64,000 bases of DNA, taken from the NCBI GenBank assembly GCA_027592025.1, contig JAQCIQ010000010.1, positions 1 through 64,000 of the forward strand, written 5' to 3'. Source of the stretch: Bacteroidota bacterium. GTDB lineage: Bacteria; Bacteroidota; Bacteroidia; Flavobacteriales; Flavobacteriaceae. Positions 6,759 to 15,644 of this stretch are shown in pieces (the first letter of the stretch is position 1; the number at the start of each line of letters is the position of its first letter). Below the pieces are notes generated by a model. That model saw only the letters and a program-made list of their open reading frames with translations. It was not told where the DNA came from and ran no database searches. A program made the position numbers and the translations under genes.

Positions 6759-9611
6759 TTACTTGCTCAAGTACATTTTTCTTCTTGAGTACAATTCGTA
6801 GAATTCATCGTCTTTCAGGCTGTCAATAAAAAGAATGCTCTCGCCAGTACTTTTCATTTCGGGTCCGAGTTGCTTGTTGACGTTCGGAAACTTATTAAAT
6901 GAAAACACAGGCTGCTTGATAGCATAACCTTCCAATTGAGGATTGAAGTCAAAATCCTTTATCTTCTTTTCACCTAGCATCACTTTAGTCGCGCAGTTAA
7001 CATAGGGCTCTTTGTAAGCCTTGGCTATAAATGGCACTGTTCTTGAAGCTCTTGGATTTGCTTCAATGATGTAAACCCTGTCGTCTTTAACGGCAAATTG
7101 TATGTTGATCAAACCTATTGTTTTTAGAGCTTTGGCGATCTTTAAGGTATGGTCCTTGATTTGTTGCATGACCAAGTCTCCCAAATTAAATGGCGGTAAA
7201 GTAGCATTGCTGTCACCAGAATGAATGCCACAAGGTTCGATGTGTTCCATAATACCAATAATGTAAACATCTTCGCCATCGCAAATCGCATCGGCCTCAG
7301 CTTCTATAGCGCCATCCAAATAATGGTCTAAAAGCAGCATATTGTTAGGAATACTGCGCAGTAGGTCCACCACATGTTTTTCCAAGTCTTCTTTGTTAAT
7401 CACGATCTTCATGCCTTGTCCACCCAAAACATAGGAAGGTCTCACCAAAATTGGAAAATTCAGCTTATCGGCTACACCCATGGCCTCCTCGGCAGATTGA
7501 GCTGTTCCAAATTCAGGATAAGGAATATCCAGACTCTTGAGCAAGTTAGAGAATCGACCTCGGTCTTCAGCCAAATCAAGCGCATCGAAACTAGTTCCGA
7601 TTATCTTAATTCCAAAACGATGCAATTTTTCTGCAAGTTTTAGAGCGGTTTGACCACCAAGTTGAACGATTACTCCTTCAGGCTTTTCATGTTGAATAAT
7701 GTCGTAGATGTGCTCCCAAAATACAGGCTCGAAATACAATTTATCGGCAATGTCAAAATCCGTTGATACTGTTTCAGGATTGCAGTTGATCATGATGGTC
7801 TCATAACCACATTCTGAGGCTGCCAATACCCCGTGAACACAGCAATAGTCAAATTCAATCCCCTGCCCTATGCGATTTGGCCCTGACCCTAATACTATGA
7901 CCTTCTTCTTATCCGTTACAACACTTTCGTTGTGCGAAAATCTTCTTCCATCTGGAGTTTCAATCTCACTCTCAAAAGTGGAATAATAATAGGGCGTATG
8001 TGCTTTGAACTCAGCTGCACAAGTGTCTACAAGTTTGTAAACGCGATTAATTTTGAATTCTTGTCGCTTCTTGTAGACTTGACTCTCCAGACAACCCAGC
8101 ATATGGGCTATCTGTCGGTCTCCATAACCTTTTTGTTTTGCTACTAATAATAAAGACCTGTCAATGGTTTCCAAATTGAAGGAATTGATTTCTTGCTCCA
8201 GTTTGAACAGTTCTTCGTATTGACGCAAAAACCACATGTCTATTTTAGTGATCTTATGAATTTTACTCAATGGAATTCCAAGCTGAATGGCATCATAGAT
8301 GACAAAAACGCGATCCCAAGAGGCATAGGTCAGTTTTTCTAAAATGGTGTCGTAATCTTTGTATCCCTTTCCATCGGCGCCTAGACCGTTGCGCTTAATT
8401 TCTAGCGACTGAGTAGCTTTGTGTAATGCCTCTTGGAAAGAACGACCGATACCCATCACTTCTCCCACAGACTTCATTTGAAGCCCTAGGGTACGGTCAC
8501 TGCCTTCGAATTTGTCAAAATTCCATCGAGGAATCTTTACGATGACGTAATCCAAAGTCGGTTCAAATAGAGCAGATGTGGACTTGGTGATTTGATTGTC
8601 CAACTCATCCAAGGTATAGCCAATCGCTAATTTGGCTGCAATTTTGGCAATGGGATACCCAGTTGCCTTACTGGCCAAAGCCGAAGACCTCGATACCCTT
8701 GGGTTGATTTCAATAGCAATGATCTCTTCTCTTTCGTCAGGACTGACTGCAAATTGGACATTGCAACCTCCTGCAAAATCTCCTATGCTTCTCATCATTT
8801 TAATGGCCATATCCCTCATGCGCTGATAGGTTCTGTCGCTAAGAGTCATGGCAGGAGCTACTGTAATTGAATCGCCTGTATGAATGCCCATAGGATCCAT
8901 ATTTTCAATGGAACAAATGATGACCACGTTGTCGTTATCGTCTCTAAGGAGCTCCAGTTCAAACTCTTTCCAGCCAATCATGGCTTTGTCAATCATCACC
9001 TCGTGAATGGGGGATATCTCCAAACCTCTAGTCAGCAATTCATCAAAATCTTCTTCTTTAAAAACAAAAGAGGCGCCGGCTCCTCCTAAGGTAAATGAAG
9101 CACGAATAACTAAAGGAAAGCCAAAATTTTGCGCGATTTCTTTTCCCTTTAAAAACGAGGTTGCGGTAGCTTGAGGAGCCATTGGGATCCCGATTTCGAG
9201 CATCAATTTTCTAAACTTCTCTCTGTCTTCCGTAATGTTGATCGCTTCAATATCAACACCAATTATTTCTATATTATGATCGGCCCAAATTCCCTTCTCA
9301 TCAGCTTCAATACAAAGGTTTAAAGCAGTTTGGCCTCCCATTGTCGGCAAAACAGCGTCAATTTGAGGATTTTCTTTCAGTATTTTTAGTATCGACTTCG
9401 TAGTAAGAGGCAACAAATAGACTCGGTCGGCCATGGTTGGGTCGGTCATGATGGTTGCAGGATTGGAATTGATCAATACTGTTTCAATGCCATCTTCTCG
9501 TAGGGATCTCAAGGCTTGTGTCCCAGAATAATCGAACTCGCATGCTTGTCCAATGACGATAGGGCCAGAGCCAATTATCAAAATACTTTTGAGGTCTTTA
9601 CGTTTTGGCAT
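6759..9611 (-). CDS. carB: carbamoyl-phosphate synthase large subunit (short form)
   Basis: The enzyme makes carbamoyl phosphate from bicarbonate, ammonia and 2 ATP for pyrimidine and arginine synthesis, working with CarA. The 950-residue protein has two homologous ATP-grasp halves. Each begins with a glycine-rich start (SILIIGSGPIVIGQACEFDYSG; KVIVLGSGPNRIGQGIEFDY) and contains an EINPRVSRSSALASKATGYPIA or EANPRASRTVPFIAKAY motif. It ends with FIDSLKDDEFYELYSRRKMYLSK, so the roughly 120-residue C-terminal MGS-like allosteric domain of E. coli CarB is absent. This is, as I recall, normal in flavobacteria. carA is not in the window. A terminator separates it from rpmH upstream. Confidence 0.96.
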   Translation of the reverse strand: MPKRKDLKSILIIGSGPIVIGQACEFDYSGTQALRSLREDGIETVLINSNPATIMTDPTMADRVYLLPLTTKSILKILKENPQIDAVLPTMGGQTALNLCIEADEKGIWADHNIEIIGVDIEAINITEDREKFRKLMLEIGIPMAPQATATSFLKGKEIAQNFGFPLVIRASFTLGGAGASFVFKEEDFDELLTRGLEISPIHEVMIDKAMIGWKEFELELLRDDNDNVVIICSIENMDPMGIHTGDSITVAPAMTLSDRTYQRMRDMAIKMMRSIGDFAGGCNVQFAVSPDEREEIIAIEINPRVSRSSALASKATGYPIAKIAAKLAIGYTLDELDNQITKSTSALFEPTLDYVIVKIPRWNFDKFEGSDRTLGLQMKSVGEVMGIGRSFQEALHKATQSLEIKRNGLGADGKGYKDYDTILEKLTYASWDRVFVIYDAIQLGIPLSKIHKITKIDMWFLRQYEELFKLEQEINSFNLETIDRSLLLVAKQKGYGDRQIAHMLGCLESQVYKKRQEFKINRVYKLVDTCAAEFKAHTPYYYSTFESEIETPDGRRFSHNESVVTDKKKVIVLGSGPNRIGQGIEFDYCCVHGVLAASECGYETIMINCNPETVSTDFDIADKLYFEPVFWEHIYDIIQHEKPEGVIVQLGGQTALKLAEKLHRFGIKIIGTSFDALDLAEDRGRFSNLLKSLDIPYPEFGTAQSAEEAMGVADKLNFPILVRPSYVLGGQGMKIVINKEDLEKHVVDLLRSIPNNMLLLDHYLDGAIEAEADAICDGEDVYIIGIMEHIEPCGIHSGDSNATLPPFNLGDLVMQQIKDHTLKIAKALKTIGLINIQFAVKDDRVYIIEANPRASRTVPFIAKAYKEPYVNCATKVMLGEKKIKDFDFNPQLEGYAIKQPVFSFNKFPNVNKQLGPEMKSTGESILFIDSLKDDEFYELYSRRKMYLSK

Positions 9612-9652
9612 AGGATTTACTTTAGAGTTACAAAACTACTTTACGCATGGAT

Positions 9653-9685
9653 AAAAAAAAAGGTGTTACGATCAGTAACACCTTT
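9653..9685 (-). terminator. rho-independent terminator of rpmH
   Basis: An 11-bp perfect stem (9659-9669 with 9675-9685, 5-base loop) is followed on the minus strand by a run of T (A-run 9653-9660 on the plus strand). It sits just after rpmH and before carB. Confidence 0.85.
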
Positions 9686-9708
9686 AATATATAAACAATT
9701 GTTAATCA

Positions 9709-9867
9709 TTATTTTTTGTGACGCGGTTCTGACGAAACTGAAATCTTTTTTCTTCCTTTCGCGCGGCGACTGGCCAATACCTTACGTCCAGATACAGAAG
9801 CCATACGCTCTCTAAATCCGTGTTTGTTTCTTCTTTTTCTTTTAGAAGGCTGAAAAGTCCGTTTCAT
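9709..9867 (-). CDS. rpmH: 50S ribosomal protein L34
   Basis: This 52-residue, very basic protein begins [18 protein letters not shown] and continues with [24 protein letters not shown], the canonical L34 sequence, with a short C-terminal extension ([10 protein letters not shown]) usual in Bacteroidota. It is a structural component of the large ribosomal subunit. It is preceded on the minus strand by a TATATTTG -7 box and a leader hairpin and followed by a strong terminator, so it is probably a single-gene transcript. It is not next to dnaA or rnpA here, unlike the classical arrangement. Confidence 0.97.
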   Translation of the reverse strand: MKRTFQPSKRKRRNKHGFRERMASVSGRKVLASRRAKGRKKISVSSEPRHKK

Positions 9868-9885
9868 ATGTTATAGTCTTTATGT

Positions 9886-9907
9886 TTAACGAAATCCCTT
9901 CCGTTAA
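9886..9907 (-). promoter_or_regulatory. leader hairpin of rpmH
   Basis: The inverted repeat TTAACG...CGTTAA (8 of 9 pairs, 4-base loop) lies 19 bases upstream of the rpmH start, within the predicted 5' untranslated region. It could be a structured leader for autoregulation, but this is inference. Confidence 0.35.
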
Positions 9908-9914
9908 GGTCGCG

Positions 9915-9922
9915 CAAATATA
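9915..9922 (-). promoter_or_regulatory. -7 element (TATATTTG) of rpmH
   Basis: The minus-strand TATATTTG matches TAnnTTTG and lies about 48 bases upstream of the rpmH ATG. No clear -33 element is seen. Confidence 0.5.
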
Positions 9923-10004
9923 CAAAGCTTTTTTATTTGAAAAAGATTAACCCCATTTATTTTTCATAGTTTTCTTACATTTGCCTTCCATCAATTTTAA
10001 AGTC

Positions 10005-10577
10005 ATGTTCAATAAAAATATCAAATTAGTTTTAACAGTTCTAATTATGGCAGGAGCAGTATATCAATTTGCTGAAGGCAATATTGGAAACGGCATTGCC
10101 TTGACCCTTTTGGCTTCAATGGTGACCTTGTTATACTTCAAAAATGAATTTATTCTCTTGGCATTTCTAAAATTGAGAAAACAAGATTTTGAAGGAGCTG
10201 CCAAATGGCTCGATCGCATCAAAAATCCATCTGGCGCGTTGGTGAAAAAGCAACAAGGTTACTTCAACTACCTCAAGGGTATTATGTCATCACAAACCAA
10301 CATGAATGAAGCCGAGCGTTATTTCAAAACGGCAGTATCCTTTGGTCTTTCAATGGGGCATGACATGGCTATGGCGAAACTCAATTTGGCAGGAATTGCA
10401 TTTTCAAAAATGCGCAAACAAGAAGCCGAGATTCTTCTGAAAGAAGCAGAAGCTCATGACAAACGCGGGCTTTTAAAAGAGCAAATCCAGATGATTAAAG
10501 CTCAAATGAAAAAAACACCTATGCCAAATCAGCATTTTGGAGGCAACCGGCAGATGAGAAGAAAAAACTCAAGATAA
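10005..10577 (+). CDS. DUF2892-like membrane-anchored protein with TPR-like helices
   Basis: The ATG at 10005 is preferred over the in-frame TTG at 9981, because a TACATTTG box overlaps the TTG (9976-9983). The 190-residue product has two hydrophobic segments at the N-terminus (IKLVLTVLIMAGAVYQFA; GIALTLLASMVTLLYF). A soluble part follows with helical-repeat character (AERYFKTAVSFGLSMGHDMAMAKLNLAGIAFSKMRKQEAEILLKEAE), and the tail is basic (GGNRQMRRKNSR). The N-terminus fits the DUF2892 family of flavobacteria. The function is unknown. TPR-like helices suggest protein binding at the membrane. Confidence 0.85.
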   Translation: MFNKNIKLVLTVLIMAGAVYQFAEGNIGNGIALTLLASMVTLLYFKNEFILLAFLKLRKQDFEGAAKWLDRIKNPSGALVKKQQGYFNYLKGIMSSQTNMNEAERYFKTAVSFGLSMGHDMAMAKLNLAGIAFSKMRKQEAEILLKEAEAHDKRGLLKEQIQMIKAQMKKTPMPNQHFGGNRQMRRKNSR

Positions 10578-10588
10578 TCCCCTACAAC

Positions 10589-11542
10589 TTATTGCCGCTG
10601 GTCTTCAGCTAAAAGAGGTATTTCAATTTCATAAACCTTTCTTGAAGCGTTGTTCAAAAAAGGATCTCTAAGCCAAGGGTTATGAATTTTCAAAGTCTTG
10701 TAAGTGACACCATTAGTTTTTGCAAACTTCACAAAATCTGTTATCGCCGTGTCAACAACTACAGTTTTAGTTGGAATGGGCTGGTAAAGATCTTCAGATT
10801 GAACGAAAAAACCATGACCTTCAGGATTTGAAAAAATTCTTTTTAAAGCCAGAACTCTAAACACATATCTTCCTGTTTCCTCACCGAGCAACAAATCGAA
10901 ATAGTTATCGACTTGTTGTTCTTCTAGTCGTCGCTTAATACCTTGAACTCCTGCGTTGTAGGAAGCTGCAGCCAAAGTCCAACTCCCAAGTTCTCTCTTT
11001 GCTCTAATCAAATAATTACAAGCCGCTTCAGTAGCCTTTTTCAGATGCAATCTTTCGTCAACATTAGAATTGATTTCTAAACCATATTCCTTTCCTGTTT
11101 TAGGCATAATTTGCCAAAACCCTTTGGCCCCTGCTGGTGAAGTCGCATTTTGCAATCCACTTTCAATTACCGCAAGATATTTAAAGTCATCAGGAACACC
11201 ATATTCAGCCAAGATTGGTTCAATAATTGGAAAGTATTTATTGGCGCGTTTCAACATCAACAAGGCGTTGGACTGCCAATAAGTGTTGACCAATATTTCT
11301 CTATCCAATCGCTCTTTGACGTCGGGATCATTGAGTGATATCTTTTCTTGGGCAAAGAATAGGTCATCGGGAAGCGGAATAGCTTCCACCCTGTATGAGG
11401 AATTTTCGTCTTCTGGCGGCAAAGCGTTGTTAGGGGCTGAGTTTCTTAGCACAAAAAAAGCGCATGTCAACACGACTGCAAAAAAGGCTTTAGAGTTTTC
11501 TTTAGTTAAAAAATTAATGAGTTTATTGCTTTTCATAGTCAT
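10589..11542 (-). CDS. lytic transglycosylase (MltD-type SLT domain)
   Basis: The 317-residue protein has an N-terminal membrane or signal segment (residues 18-32) followed by an SLT domain of family 1. The catalytic glutamate is E127 in LAVIESGLQNATSPAGAKGFWQIMP, with the later conserved AAASYNAGVQGIKRR. The C-terminus (KFAKTNGVTYKTLKIHNPWLRD) looks like a degenerate LysM-type segment. It cleaves peptidoglycan glycan strands to 1,6-anhydro ends in the periplasm. The start could also be the ATG at 11536. It overlaps the end of the upstream hydrolase gene by 20 bases, which implies an operon. Confidence 0.93.
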   Translation of the reverse strand: MTMKSNKLINFLTKENSKAFFAVVLTCAFFVLRNSAPNNALPPEDENSSYRVEAIPLPDDLFFAQEKISLNDPDVKERLDREILVNTYWQSNALLMLKRANKYFPIIEPILAEYGVPDDFKYLAVIESGLQNATSPAGAKGFWQIMPKTGKEYGLEINSNVDERLHLKKATEAACNYLIRAKRELGSWTLAAASYNAGVQGIKRRLEEQQVDNYFDLLLGEETGRYVFRVLALKRIFSNPEGHGFFVQSEDLYQPIPTKTVVVDTAITDFVKFAKTNGVTYKTLKIHNPWLRDPFLNNASRKVYEIEIPLLAEDQRQ

Positions 11543-12221
11543 ACTGTAAAGGATTACCGTTGATTAAATTGAGTAGATGTTCATTGAGCCATGAGGATTT
11601 AAGTGGCACTAGGGCGTGTGTGCCTTCGGGAACCACTATACAATTGTTAATATTTTTTAAAGGAAGTACTCCGTCTTGAGCGCCATGAATGTGCGAAATA
11701 CCTTCCATGGGTTCCGATTGTTGCCATGACAGCAGTTGGTTGACCGCCCATTTAAAATATATTTTATCGAAATTGAACATATACCGTGCAAATCGTTGTT
11801 TCAGTTTGAGTCCAGTCTTACCCAAGGAAAATTCCGTTCTCAGGTCTTCATCGGCAATAAGTTTTTCAGCGATCAAATCGTATTGACGAGCAACAACAAT
11901 TCGCTTCATTTGAGCAGACAATTCATGGACCGACTTATAACTTGCAAGAATGACCACTTTCTTGAATTTTGCTTGTTTGGCCATTTCTTGGGCCATTACT
12001 CCACCGAAACCAGCTCCCAAAATAACACAGCGTTCTGTCGGATGTTTGATTTTATTTAACATTCTCGAAGCATATTCTTGAATGGTTTCTCCCTCTAACG
12101 GAGTGAACCAAGGCAAATACCATTGTTTGAATTCCTTGTTGGTAAGGACCAATCCTTCAAAGATATCAACAGAAAGTCCCATAAAAGGAATCATGTAAAT
12201 TTGGGTCTTGGGGTGTCTCAT
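11523..12221 (-). CDS. alpha/beta hydrolase-fold protein
   Basis: The 232-residue cytoplasmic protein has an alpha/beta-hydrolase pattern. There is an early GLSVDIFEGL turn, a nucleophile-elbow position CVILGAGFGGVMAQEMA (GxGxG, with Gly where Ser is usual), HIHGAQDGVLPL (acid Asp) and VPEGTHALVPL (His). The elbow reads GAGFGG, so the catalytic serine seems to be missing and hydrolase activity is doubtful. It overlaps the downstream transglycosylase gene. The substrate is unknown. Confidence 0.8.
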   Translation of the reverse strand: MRHPKTQIYMIPFMGLSVDIFEGLVLTNKEFKQWYLPWFTPLEGETIQEYASRMLNKIKHPTERCVILGAGFGGVMAQEMAKQAKFKKVVILASYKSVHELSAQMKRIVVARQYDLIAEKLIADEDLRTEFSLGKTGLKLKQRFARYMFNFDKIYFKWAVNQLLSWQQSEPMEGISHIHGAQDGVLPLKNINNCIVVPEGTHALVPLKSSWLNEHLLNLINGNPLQYDYEKQ

Positions 12222-12336
12222 TTTCTCAAATCTCTGCTATTTTGTTACAAAACAAACCAATATAGGGGTTTTTTTTCATAACTTTGTCTGTCAAAACGCA
12301 AATTAGCGATTTCCTTTCAAACCAAATAACAGAGTT

Positions 12337-12633
12337 ATGAACAATCCATTGGAATTGATAGACAACAAGTTTCTGCGTCAATTTGAGCTCACAGAAAAGC
12401 ATCAAATGGCAAAAATTGAATATTCTTTGCAAGAAAGGAAAATATTTCTCACCAAGCTCATTGTACCCGATAGCCTGAACAACGACAATTTTATTGAGCA
12501 GTTTATCAGACTCGTTTTGTCAGATATTTCTGAACGCAACATTAGTGTTGTGCCAACAAGCCCACCTATTGCGAAGTTTATCAGAAAAAATAGACGTTAC
12601 AAAAGTATGCTACCTGTCGGTCTGAGGTTATAA
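12337..12633 (+). CDS. small GNAT-like N-acetyltransferase
   Basis: The 98-residue protein fits the minimal YjdJ/Gtn-type acetyltransferase domain. QMAKIEYSLQERKIFLTKLIVPD is followed by a NFIEQFIRLVLSDISERNISVVPTSPPIAKFIRKNRRYKSM tail resembling the VxPxCPxxxxFIxxNxxY motif of that family. It is probably cytoplasmic and the substrate is unknown. A TAACTTTG box (12279-12286) lies about 50 bases upstream. The stop overlaps the convergent mtaB stop by 6 bases. Confidence 0.82.
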   Translation: MNNPLELIDNKFLRQFELTEKHQMAKIEYSLQERKIFLTKLIVPDSLNNDNFIEQFIRLVLSDISERNISVVPTSPPIAKFIRKNRRYKSMLPVGLRL

Positions 12634-13974
12634 AGAAACAATCAAAGGATTTTTCACTTTTAACTGGCCAAGACAAATACCGTCCCCGTCAATTTCAGTC
12701 AATCTTATTTCTTTTAAACTATTTTGCAGTTCTTCACTGAATAAGTGTTTTACGCGGACATAATTTTCGGTAAACCCTAAAAGATAGCCATCTTCTGTAG
12801 CATCATGTTCAAAAAGGACTGTTTTAGTTTTGCCAAGCTGAGATTCATAGAACGCTCGTCTTTTCTTTACAGACAACCCTCTTAGCATTTTGCTCCTTTT
12901 TTTTCGAACGTTAAGAGGAACCACACCCCCAAAACCTGCCGCCTCTGTATGATCTCTTTCCGAATAAGTAAATACATGTAAATAAGAAATTGGCAAGTCA
13001 TTGAGAAACTGATACGTTTCAAGAAACAACTCATCGGTTTCACCTGGAAAACCTACAATCACATCCACGCCAATACAAGCATCTGGCATCAACTCGAGAA
13101 TGGCATTCACCCTATCTTTATACAAACTGGTTTTGTACCTCCTTTTCATTAAAGACAACAAATGATCGCTGCCACTCTGCAAAGGAATATGAAAGTGAGG
13201 CACAAAGTTTTTGCTATTGGCCACAAAGGTTATGGTCTCATCCAGCAATAAATTAGGCTCTATCGATGATATTCGAAGGCGACTGATTCCTTCCACATCA
13301 TCCAATGCCTTGACTAGATCAAGAAAAGTATGCTCGTGTCGCTTGTTGCCAAACTCTCCTTTACCGTAATCGCCAATATTGACTCCCGTCAGAACAATTT
13401 CTTTTATATTTTGTTCAGCAATGGATTTAGCATTTTTAAGTACATTATTTAAAGCATCACTTCTCGAAATGCCTCTAGCAAGAGGAATGGTGCAATAGGT
13501 ACATTTATAGTCGCAGCCGTCCTGTACTTTTAAAAATGCCCTTGTGCGGTCTCCAATAGCATAACTGTCGACAAAAAAGTTAGCCTCTTCAATTTCGCAG
13601 GAATGAACAACACCTAAATCGTTCTTCGTTAAATCGTTGAGATAATCTGTGATTTTAAACTTCTCAGACGCGCCTAAAACCAAATCGACACCGTCGACCC
13701 GAGCCAAGGTCTCTGGCTTGAGTTGAGCATAGCATCCTACTGCAATGAGAAAGGCCTCTGAATTCGTCTTTAATGCCTGCTTTACAATTTGACTGAATCT
13801 TTTGTCAGCATTTTCTGTTACCGTACAAGTATTGATGACATAGACGTCTGCATATTCATCAAAAGCAACCCTCAAAAAACCTTCATGTTCAAAGGATCGA
13901 GCGATTGTTGAAGTTTCAGAAAAATTAAGCTTACAACCTAGAGTATAAAAGCCAACTTTTTTTTGAGAATGCAT
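12628..13974 (-). CDS. mtaB: tRNA (t6A37) methylthiotransferase
   Basis: This radical-SAM enzyme converts N6-threonylcarbamoyladenosine-37 of tRNA to its 2-methylthio form. The ATG at 13974 (MHSQKKVGFYTLGCKLN) is chosen over 13995 because it begins the family N-terminus. The UPF0004 domain comes first, with cysteines in GCKLNFSE, NTCTVTENA and VGCYAQ. The radical-SAM triad QDGCDYKCTYCTIP follows near residues 148-158, and a TRAM domain closes the protein. It is divergent from the binding-protein gene at 14016 across a 41-base gap. Confidence 0.95.
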   Translation of the reverse strand: MHSQKKVGFYTLGCKLNFSETSTIARSFEHEGFLRVAFDEYADVYVINTCTVTENADKRFSQIVKQALKTNSEAFLIAVGCYAQLKPETLARVDGVDLVLGASEKFKITDYLNDLTKNDLGVVHSCEIEEANFFVDSYAIGDRTRAFLKVQDGCDYKCTYCTIPLARGISRSDALNNVLKNAKSIAEQNIKEIVLTGVNIGDYGKGEFGNKRHEHTFLDLVKALDDVEGISRLRISSIEPNLLLDETITFVANSKNFVPHFHIPLQSGSDHLLSLMKRRYKTSLYKDRVNAILELMPDACIGVDVIVGFPGETDELFLETYQFLNDLPISYLHVFTYSERDHTEAAGFGGVVPLNVRKKRSKMLRGLSVKKRRAFYESQLGKTKTVLFEHDATEDGYLLGFTENYVRVKHLFSEELQNSLKEIRLTEIDGDGICLGQLKVKNPLIVSL

Positions 13975-14015
13975 TAGCGTACATTTATCGAGCAAAACTA
14001 CGACAACTATCTAAT

Positions 14016-15644
14016 ATGATAAAACAAAGGCTGTTTGGTCGATATGGGCTTTACTTACTGCTTTTCTCCTTATCCTACTTGTACTCAGGATGTCAATCTA
14101 AGGTTCAAGAAGACGGTAAAAAAGTCGTTTTTCGCTATAACGAGCACAAAAATATAGGCAGTCTTGACCCAGCTTTTGCTAAAGATTTGGCCGACATTCA
14201 GGCAGTCAATCAGCTGTTTAATGGTTTGGTCGAACTAGACGATTCCCTTCAAATTCAACCTTGTATTGCCAAAAATTGGGTAATTTCAGAAGATGGAAAA
14301 ACCTATTTATTTACTTTAAGAGATGATGTTTTTTTTCATGGTAATGAGATATTTAAACCAAGAAAAGTAATTGCTTTTGATTTCGAATACAGCTTCAGTC
14401 GTTTATTGGATCCAAGCCTGTCAGCCCCAGGAAGTTGGGTGCTTGGTCAGGTGGAAAGTTTCAAGGCGATTGACGACCAAAACTTTGAGATTAAACTACG
14501 CCAAGCATTCCCTCCCTTTTTGGGCATATTAGGGATGAAATACTGCAGTGTGGTTCCACGCGAAGCTATCGCATATTACGGCACAGATTTCAGAAAGAAT
14601 CCCATTGGTACAGGGCCTTTTATGTTTAAGCGGTGGGAAGAAAACCTCAAGCTTGTTTTTGTAAAGAATCCTATTTACTTTCAAAAAGACTCCGAAGGCA
14701 TACCATTGCCCTATGTCGATGCCGTAGCAATAACCTTTGTCCCTGACAAGTTGAGTGAATTTCTAGCATTTGCTCAAGGTAAAATTGATTTCATTACAGG
14801 TCTTGACGCTTCTTTCAAAGACGATTTGCTTACGGCAGAAGGTATGCTAAAAGAAAAATACCGCAAAGATGTCAAAATGCTCAAAGGGCCTTATCTCAAT
14901 ACGGAATATTTGGCATTTTATATGGATTCTGAGGTGCCCGAAGTTCAATCCAAGCTCATACGTTCTGCTATGAATCACGGTTTTGATAGAGTCAAGATGA
15001 TGACCTATCTGCGCAACGGCATAGGCAAGCCAGCGGAAGGCGGGATGATTCCTATTGGCTTACCAGGATATCAACGCTCCGACAAAGTCACCTATCATCC
15101 AGAGCTGTCACGCTTATTAATATCACAATATAAAAACGAATCGGGTCGGTCTCCCAAAATAACCATTACCACAACGGACAACTATTTGAGTTTTTGTGAA
15201 TACATCCAAAGAGAGCTGTCTGATGTAGGACTCGAGGTTTCTATTTCTGTTACTCCTGCTGCAACGTTAAAAACAGCTAAGGCAAACGGCAAACTGGACG
15301 CATTTAGAGCAAGTTGGGTAGCCGATTATCCAGATGCTGAAAATTACATGTCCTTATTTTTGAGCAGCAATTTCGCCCCAAGAGGGCCTAATTACACCCA
15401 CTTCAATTCAAAGCAATTCGATAGTTGGTATCATGAATCACAGCGAACTAATGATTTAGAAGCTAGGACTATATTGTATCAGAAAATGGATAGCATTGTT
15501 ATGGATGCTGCTCCAGTCATCCCATTATTTTACGACGAAGTTGTTCGGTTTATACATTCCGACGTCCAAGGCTTGGGCATGAACCCAACCAACCTACTCG
15601 ACCTGAGAACTGTGAAAAAAATTAAAATGAAGAGCGAAAATTAG
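14016..15644 (+). CDS. ABC transporter substrate-binding lipoprotein (SBP_bac_5, oligopeptide type)
   Basis: The 542-residue protein has a lipoprotein signal (LLFSLSYLYSGCQSK, Cys near 26) and the family 5 solute-binding fold. Conserved parts are NIGSLDPAFAKDLADIQAVNQLFNGLVELDD, the signature-like WVISEDGKTYLFTLRDDVFFHG, NPIGTGPF, and SWVADYPDAENYMSLFLSSNFAPRGPNYTHFNS near the C-terminus. It probably binds peptides in the periplasm. No permease or ATPase genes are adjacent, so it is an orphan component here. Its 3' end overlaps the convergent GlmU-like gene by 23 bases. Confidence 0.92.
   Translation: MIKQRLFGRYGLYLLLFSLSYLYSGCQSKVQEDGKKVVFRYNEHKNIGSLDPAFAKDLADIQAVNQLFNGLVELDDSLQIQPCIAKNWVISEDGKTYLFTLRDDVFFHGNEIFKPRKVIAFDFEYSFSRLLDPSLSAPGSWVLGQVESFKAIDDQNFEIKLRQAFPPFLGILGMKYCSVVPREAIAYYGTDFRKNPIGTGPFMFKRWEENLKLVFVKNPIYFQKDSEGIPLPYVDAVAITFVPDKLSEFLAFAQGKIDFITGLDASFKDDLLTAEGMLKEKYRKDVKMLKGPYLNTEYLAFYMDSEVPEVQSKLIRSAMNHGFDRVKMMTYLRNGIGKPAEGGMIPIGLPGYQRSDKVTYHPELSRLLISQYKNESGRSPKITITTTDNYLSFCEYIQRELSDVGLEVSISVTPAATLKTAKANGKLDAFRASWVADYPDAENYMSLFLSSNFAPRGPNYTHFNSKQFDSWYHESQRTNDLEARTILYQKMDSIVMDAAPVIPLFYDEVVRFIHSDVQGLGMNPTNLLDLRTVKKIKMKSEN

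Noticed and set aside
7374-9089. several 64-89 residue plus-strand frames inside carB
   Set aside because: They are opposite-strand shadows of the conserved carB coding sequence without initiation context or homology.
9516-9815. 99-residue plus-strand frame across carB start, terminator and rpmH
   Set aside because: It covers a terminator and two genes on the other strand and has no protein-like features.
12226-12432. 68-residue minus-strand frame before the GNAT gene
   Set aside because: It overlaps the GNAT start and its promoter box, and the composition is not protein-like.
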